Positions 17,009 to 19,157 of a stretch of DNA of 19,157 nucleotides are shown piece by piece. Origin of the DNA: Candidatus Amarolinea dominans (GTDB taxonomy: Bacteria > Chloroflexota > Anaerolineae > SSC4 > Amarolineaceae); NCBI GenBank assembly GCA_016719785.1, contig JADJYJ010000002.1, forward strand, positions 1-19,157, in the 5' to 3' direction. The first letter of the stretch is position 1, and every line of letters starts with the position of its first letter. The notes under the pieces are model-generated. The model was not told the DNA's origin. It saw nothing but the letters and a program-made list of their open reading frames with translations, and did not search any database. Both the position numbers and the translations under genes were made by a program.

Positions 17009-18658
17009 TCACGTCGAAGACGTTGTTCCTGCCTTGTTGAACGCCGCCGCGACGATCTCCTGCGCCTCGCTGAAGATCAGCTTGAGGTGCTGCTAGCGCG
17101 GAAGCTCTCCGCATAGATTTTGTAGATGTCCTCCGTGCCCGGCGGCCGGGCCAAAACCAGCCGTTCTCCAGTGACCACCTTCAAACCGCCGATTGGCGCC
17201 TGGTTGAAGGGCGCACGGAATCAGCCTGGCAACGATCCGCTCGGCTGCCAGGTCCGCGCGGCGACCATGTCTGGCGACAGCCGTTCCAGCGCGGCCTTTT
17301 GGGCCGGCCGTGGCGACGACATCAGCGTTCATAGACCGGGCTGCCGAATTGCGCGGTCAGGTTCCGGTAATGCTCGCCCGGATCGCAGCCTGTCACCGCG
17401 GTGATCTCGGCCGCCAACAGGTCGAGGATGATGCCATCCTTGTCAGTGGTCCACACGGCGCCATCCTGACGCAGGAAGGACGCGCAAGCTCTCTTCGCCG
17501 CCGAAGCCAAAGGAGCCGTCCATCAGGCCATCCACGAACCACTTGAAGCCCACGGGCACCTCACACAACCGTCGGCCCAGGGAGGCTGCCCGCGGTCAAT
17601 CATAGAACTGGACACCAGCGTCTTGCCCACGGCGTCCGCTCGCCAGCCGGGCCGGTTCTGGAACAGATACCAGATGGCAAACGGCCAGGTAGTGGTTTGG
17701 ATTCATCAGCCCGACGCTGGGCGTGACAATGCCATGCCGGTCCGCGTCCGTGTCGTTGCCGAAAGCGATGTCGAAACGGTCCTTCAGCCCGATCAGGCTC
17801 GCCACATGGCATAGGGCGACGAGCAGTCCATGCGAATTTTGCCGTCCTTGTCCACGGTCATGAAGGAGAAGGTAGATCTATTCTTGGGGTTGACCACGGT
17901 CAGGTTCAAGCCGTAGGTCTCCGCAATCGGCTCCCAATAGGCCACACTGGCGCCGCCCATAGGATCAGCCCCGATCCGAAGGCCAGACGCGACGATGGCC
18001 GGGAAGTTGATGACGTGGCGCAGGTCCGTCACGTAGGGGGTGATGAAATCGTAGAGGTGCGTGGTCCCGGCTTTCAGGGCGCGAGCCAGCGGCATGCGCT
18101 TGACGGTCCCGAGCCATCATCCAGGATCTCATTGGCGCGGTCTGCACGCCTTCTTGACGGTGGTGTCGGCTGGGCCGCCCGCTGGGGGGTTATACCCAGA
18201 GCCGCCGTCGCCGGGCGGGATTATGGGAGGGTGCCCACCACGCCGTCGGCCAGACCGCTCTCCGGCGCGGTTGTGGGCCAAGATGGCATGCGAGATAACC
18301 GGGTTGGGCGTGTGCCCGAGCCACATTGAACGACGCATCTCCGCCGTTGGCGGCAACACCTCGACCTCCTTCACCAGCGCCGCTCTGACAGGGCGTGGGA
18401 GTCCATGCCGATGAACCCAGCGGTCGGTGATGCCCTGCGCCTGGCGATATTCCACAGAGGGCCTGCTAGACCGCCAAGATGTGGCTTCGTTGAAACTCTC
18501 CTTGAGGGATGTTCGTGCCCGGAGGTGCCGGGAAGGCCACGCGGCTGCGTCGGATCGGCCAGATCCGGCCCTGGTGTACGTAGGCCGAGATCAGGCGCGG
18601 AACATTGACCAGGGTTTCGAGGGGGGCCGGATGCTTGCCCGCCAGCGGTGGATGTCAT
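17009..18658 (-). CDS. pgm: Phosphoglucomutase, alpha-D-glucose-phosphate specific (frameshifted)
   Basis: Cytoplasmic enzyme interconverting glucose-1-phosphate and glucose-6-phosphate, linking glycolysis with glycogen and sugar-nucleotide synthesis. Span of 550 codons matches E. coli Pgm (546). The start ATG at 18658 has AAAGGAG 7 nt upstream and reads MTSTAGGQASGPPRN. Readable parts include YRQAQGIT and FIGMDSHALSE, then VISHAILAHNR. The phosphoserine loop has SHN at 18220-18228 and PPGDGG next to it, with indels on both sides. It continues with YNPPAGGPADTTV, DPMGGASVAYW and NLTVVNPKNRSTFSFMTVD. The Mg2+ loop is DTDADRHGI (E. coli DPDYDRHGI). Then come GLMNPNHYLAV, WTTDKDGIILDLLAAEITA and the tail HLKLIFSEAQEIVAAAFNK ending at TGA 17009. 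Many breaks, but all active-site loops can be found. Confidence 0.9.
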
Positions 18659-18725
18659 GGCAAAGCTCCTTTCTCGTCGGAAATAGAGTCAACAGGTTCA
18701 TTCCTTCTCTCCGGGAATCGAATCT

Positions 18726-19157
18726 TCAATTTCCAGAACCTGAAACCGCTTGATCGCGCTTGATCAAGCCATTGGTGGAAGCGATCGTGGGTGCACACAT
18801 CGCCCCGGCCTGAAGCTCCGGCAAGATGGCCGTATGGTTGTTTGCCCAACTCAACGCCCTACTGATCGAAGCGGGAGTTGATATCCCAGATCGTTTCGCG
18901 TGAAAGATTCGTGCCGTACAGCGCGACGAGTAACACCGAGAACGGTCGGCGTCAGTCGATAGAGCAAGGAGTTGGTCGTCAAGCCGGTGAAGGTCTTGTG
19001 ATCGCCAGCCCGTCCAGCCTTTACTTGGGCTGTCGGCCCAGCATATCAGCCGGCGCGGGCCTCCGCTGTCGTTTTGCCCTTCATCATCAGTGCTTGGGTC
19101 TGGGCCAGTAGTTCGAGAGCAGGATGGAATGATGATCGCCCCGCGGGTTGTGGCTTT
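18726..19157 (-). CDS. pgi: Glucose-6-phosphate isomerase, C-terminal part (partial, heavily degraded reading frame)
   Basis: Interconverts glucose-6-phosphate and fructose-6-phosphate. Only the last ~140 residues are inside the window; the start lies right of 19157. Pieces in shifting frames match E. coli-type Pgi: HHSILLSNYWPRPKH (compare ANFFAQTEAL), KGKTTAEARA, an NSLLYR piece (GNRPSNSIL region) with LTPTVLG, then IWDINS...FDQ-stop-GVELGKQ (compare INSFDQWGVELGK), LPELQ, and STNGLIKR at the end. The Trp of FDQWGVELG reads TAG, so a substitution accompanies the indels. The likely stop is TGA at 18726. It lies 67 bp upstream of pgm on the same strand, consistent with a sugar-phosphate operon. 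Confidence 0.75.
   Translation of the reverse strand, partial: KATTRGAIIIPSCSRTTGPDPSTDDEGQNDSGGPRRLICWADSPSKGWTGWRSQDLHRLDDQLLALSTDADRSRCYSSRCTARIFHAKRSGISTPASISRALSWANNHTAILPELQAGAMCAPTIASTNGLIKRDQAVSGSGN

Noticed and set aside
16212..17096. 294-codon open frame on the + strand opposite the ABC ATPase
   Set aside because: The minus strand carries Walker A, signature and D-loop motifs; the + frame is an antisense shadow.
18878..19111. 77-codon + strand frame near the right edge
   Set aside because: The minus strand carries ordered Pgi motifs over the same bases; the + frame shows nothing recognisable.
1..19157. tRNA or rRNA genes
   Set aside because: No cloverleaf with a GTTCRA T-loop and no rRNA-like conserved blocks were seen.

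Overview
The window is high-GC bacterial DNA. Gene content suggests a Chloroflexota (Anaerolineae-like) bacterium: several AAA ATPases of the DUF4143 and PD-(D/E)XK types, an alpha/alpha-toroid protein starting LPWLLAENGPGVRYLALRDL, and an extended -10 promoter TGCTACAAT. This assignment is an inference from style, not from a marker gene.

Region 1 (1-5757, minus strand) is a potassium-uptake locus read right to left: kimA (K+/H+ symporter of the KUP/APC superfamily), a 32-aa membrane peptide, kdpF (30 aa), kdpA and kdpB (runs off the left edge). kdpC and kdpDE are not in the window. The small genes are joined by ATGA start/stop overlaps, so this looks like one operon. Tandem 11-bp repeats lie upstream of kimA.

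Region 2 (5895-13522) is an accessory, defence-like island. It holds a 1046-aa single-chain restriction-modification enzyme related to Type ISP enzymes but without a helicase, and a divergent alpha/alpha-toroid protein. It also holds a glycosyltransferase-2 fragment, an AAA-ATPase/PD-(D/E)XK gene, a remnant with fused Walker A and Walker B pieces, a cluster of nested GC-rich hairpins, and an AAA_14/DUF4143 ATPase. The last gene has a near-consensus, apparently leaderless promoter over an inverted repeat.

Region 3 (13585-19157, minus strand) reads right to left: pgi (C-terminal part only), pgm (E. coli-type phosphoglucomutase), then an ABC-2 exporter made of one ATPase and two permeases. Spacings of 14 nt make pgm and the exporter look co-transcribed.

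Most genes outside about 5.9-11.7 kb are broken by many small frameshifts, yet keep family motifs in successive frames. This affects kdp, kimA, pgm, pgi and the exporter alike, so sequence or assembly error is more likely than decay. The 5.9-11.7 kb block is almost free of such breaks. Boundaries given for broken genes run from the start codon to the stop codon that match the family, across the frameshifts.
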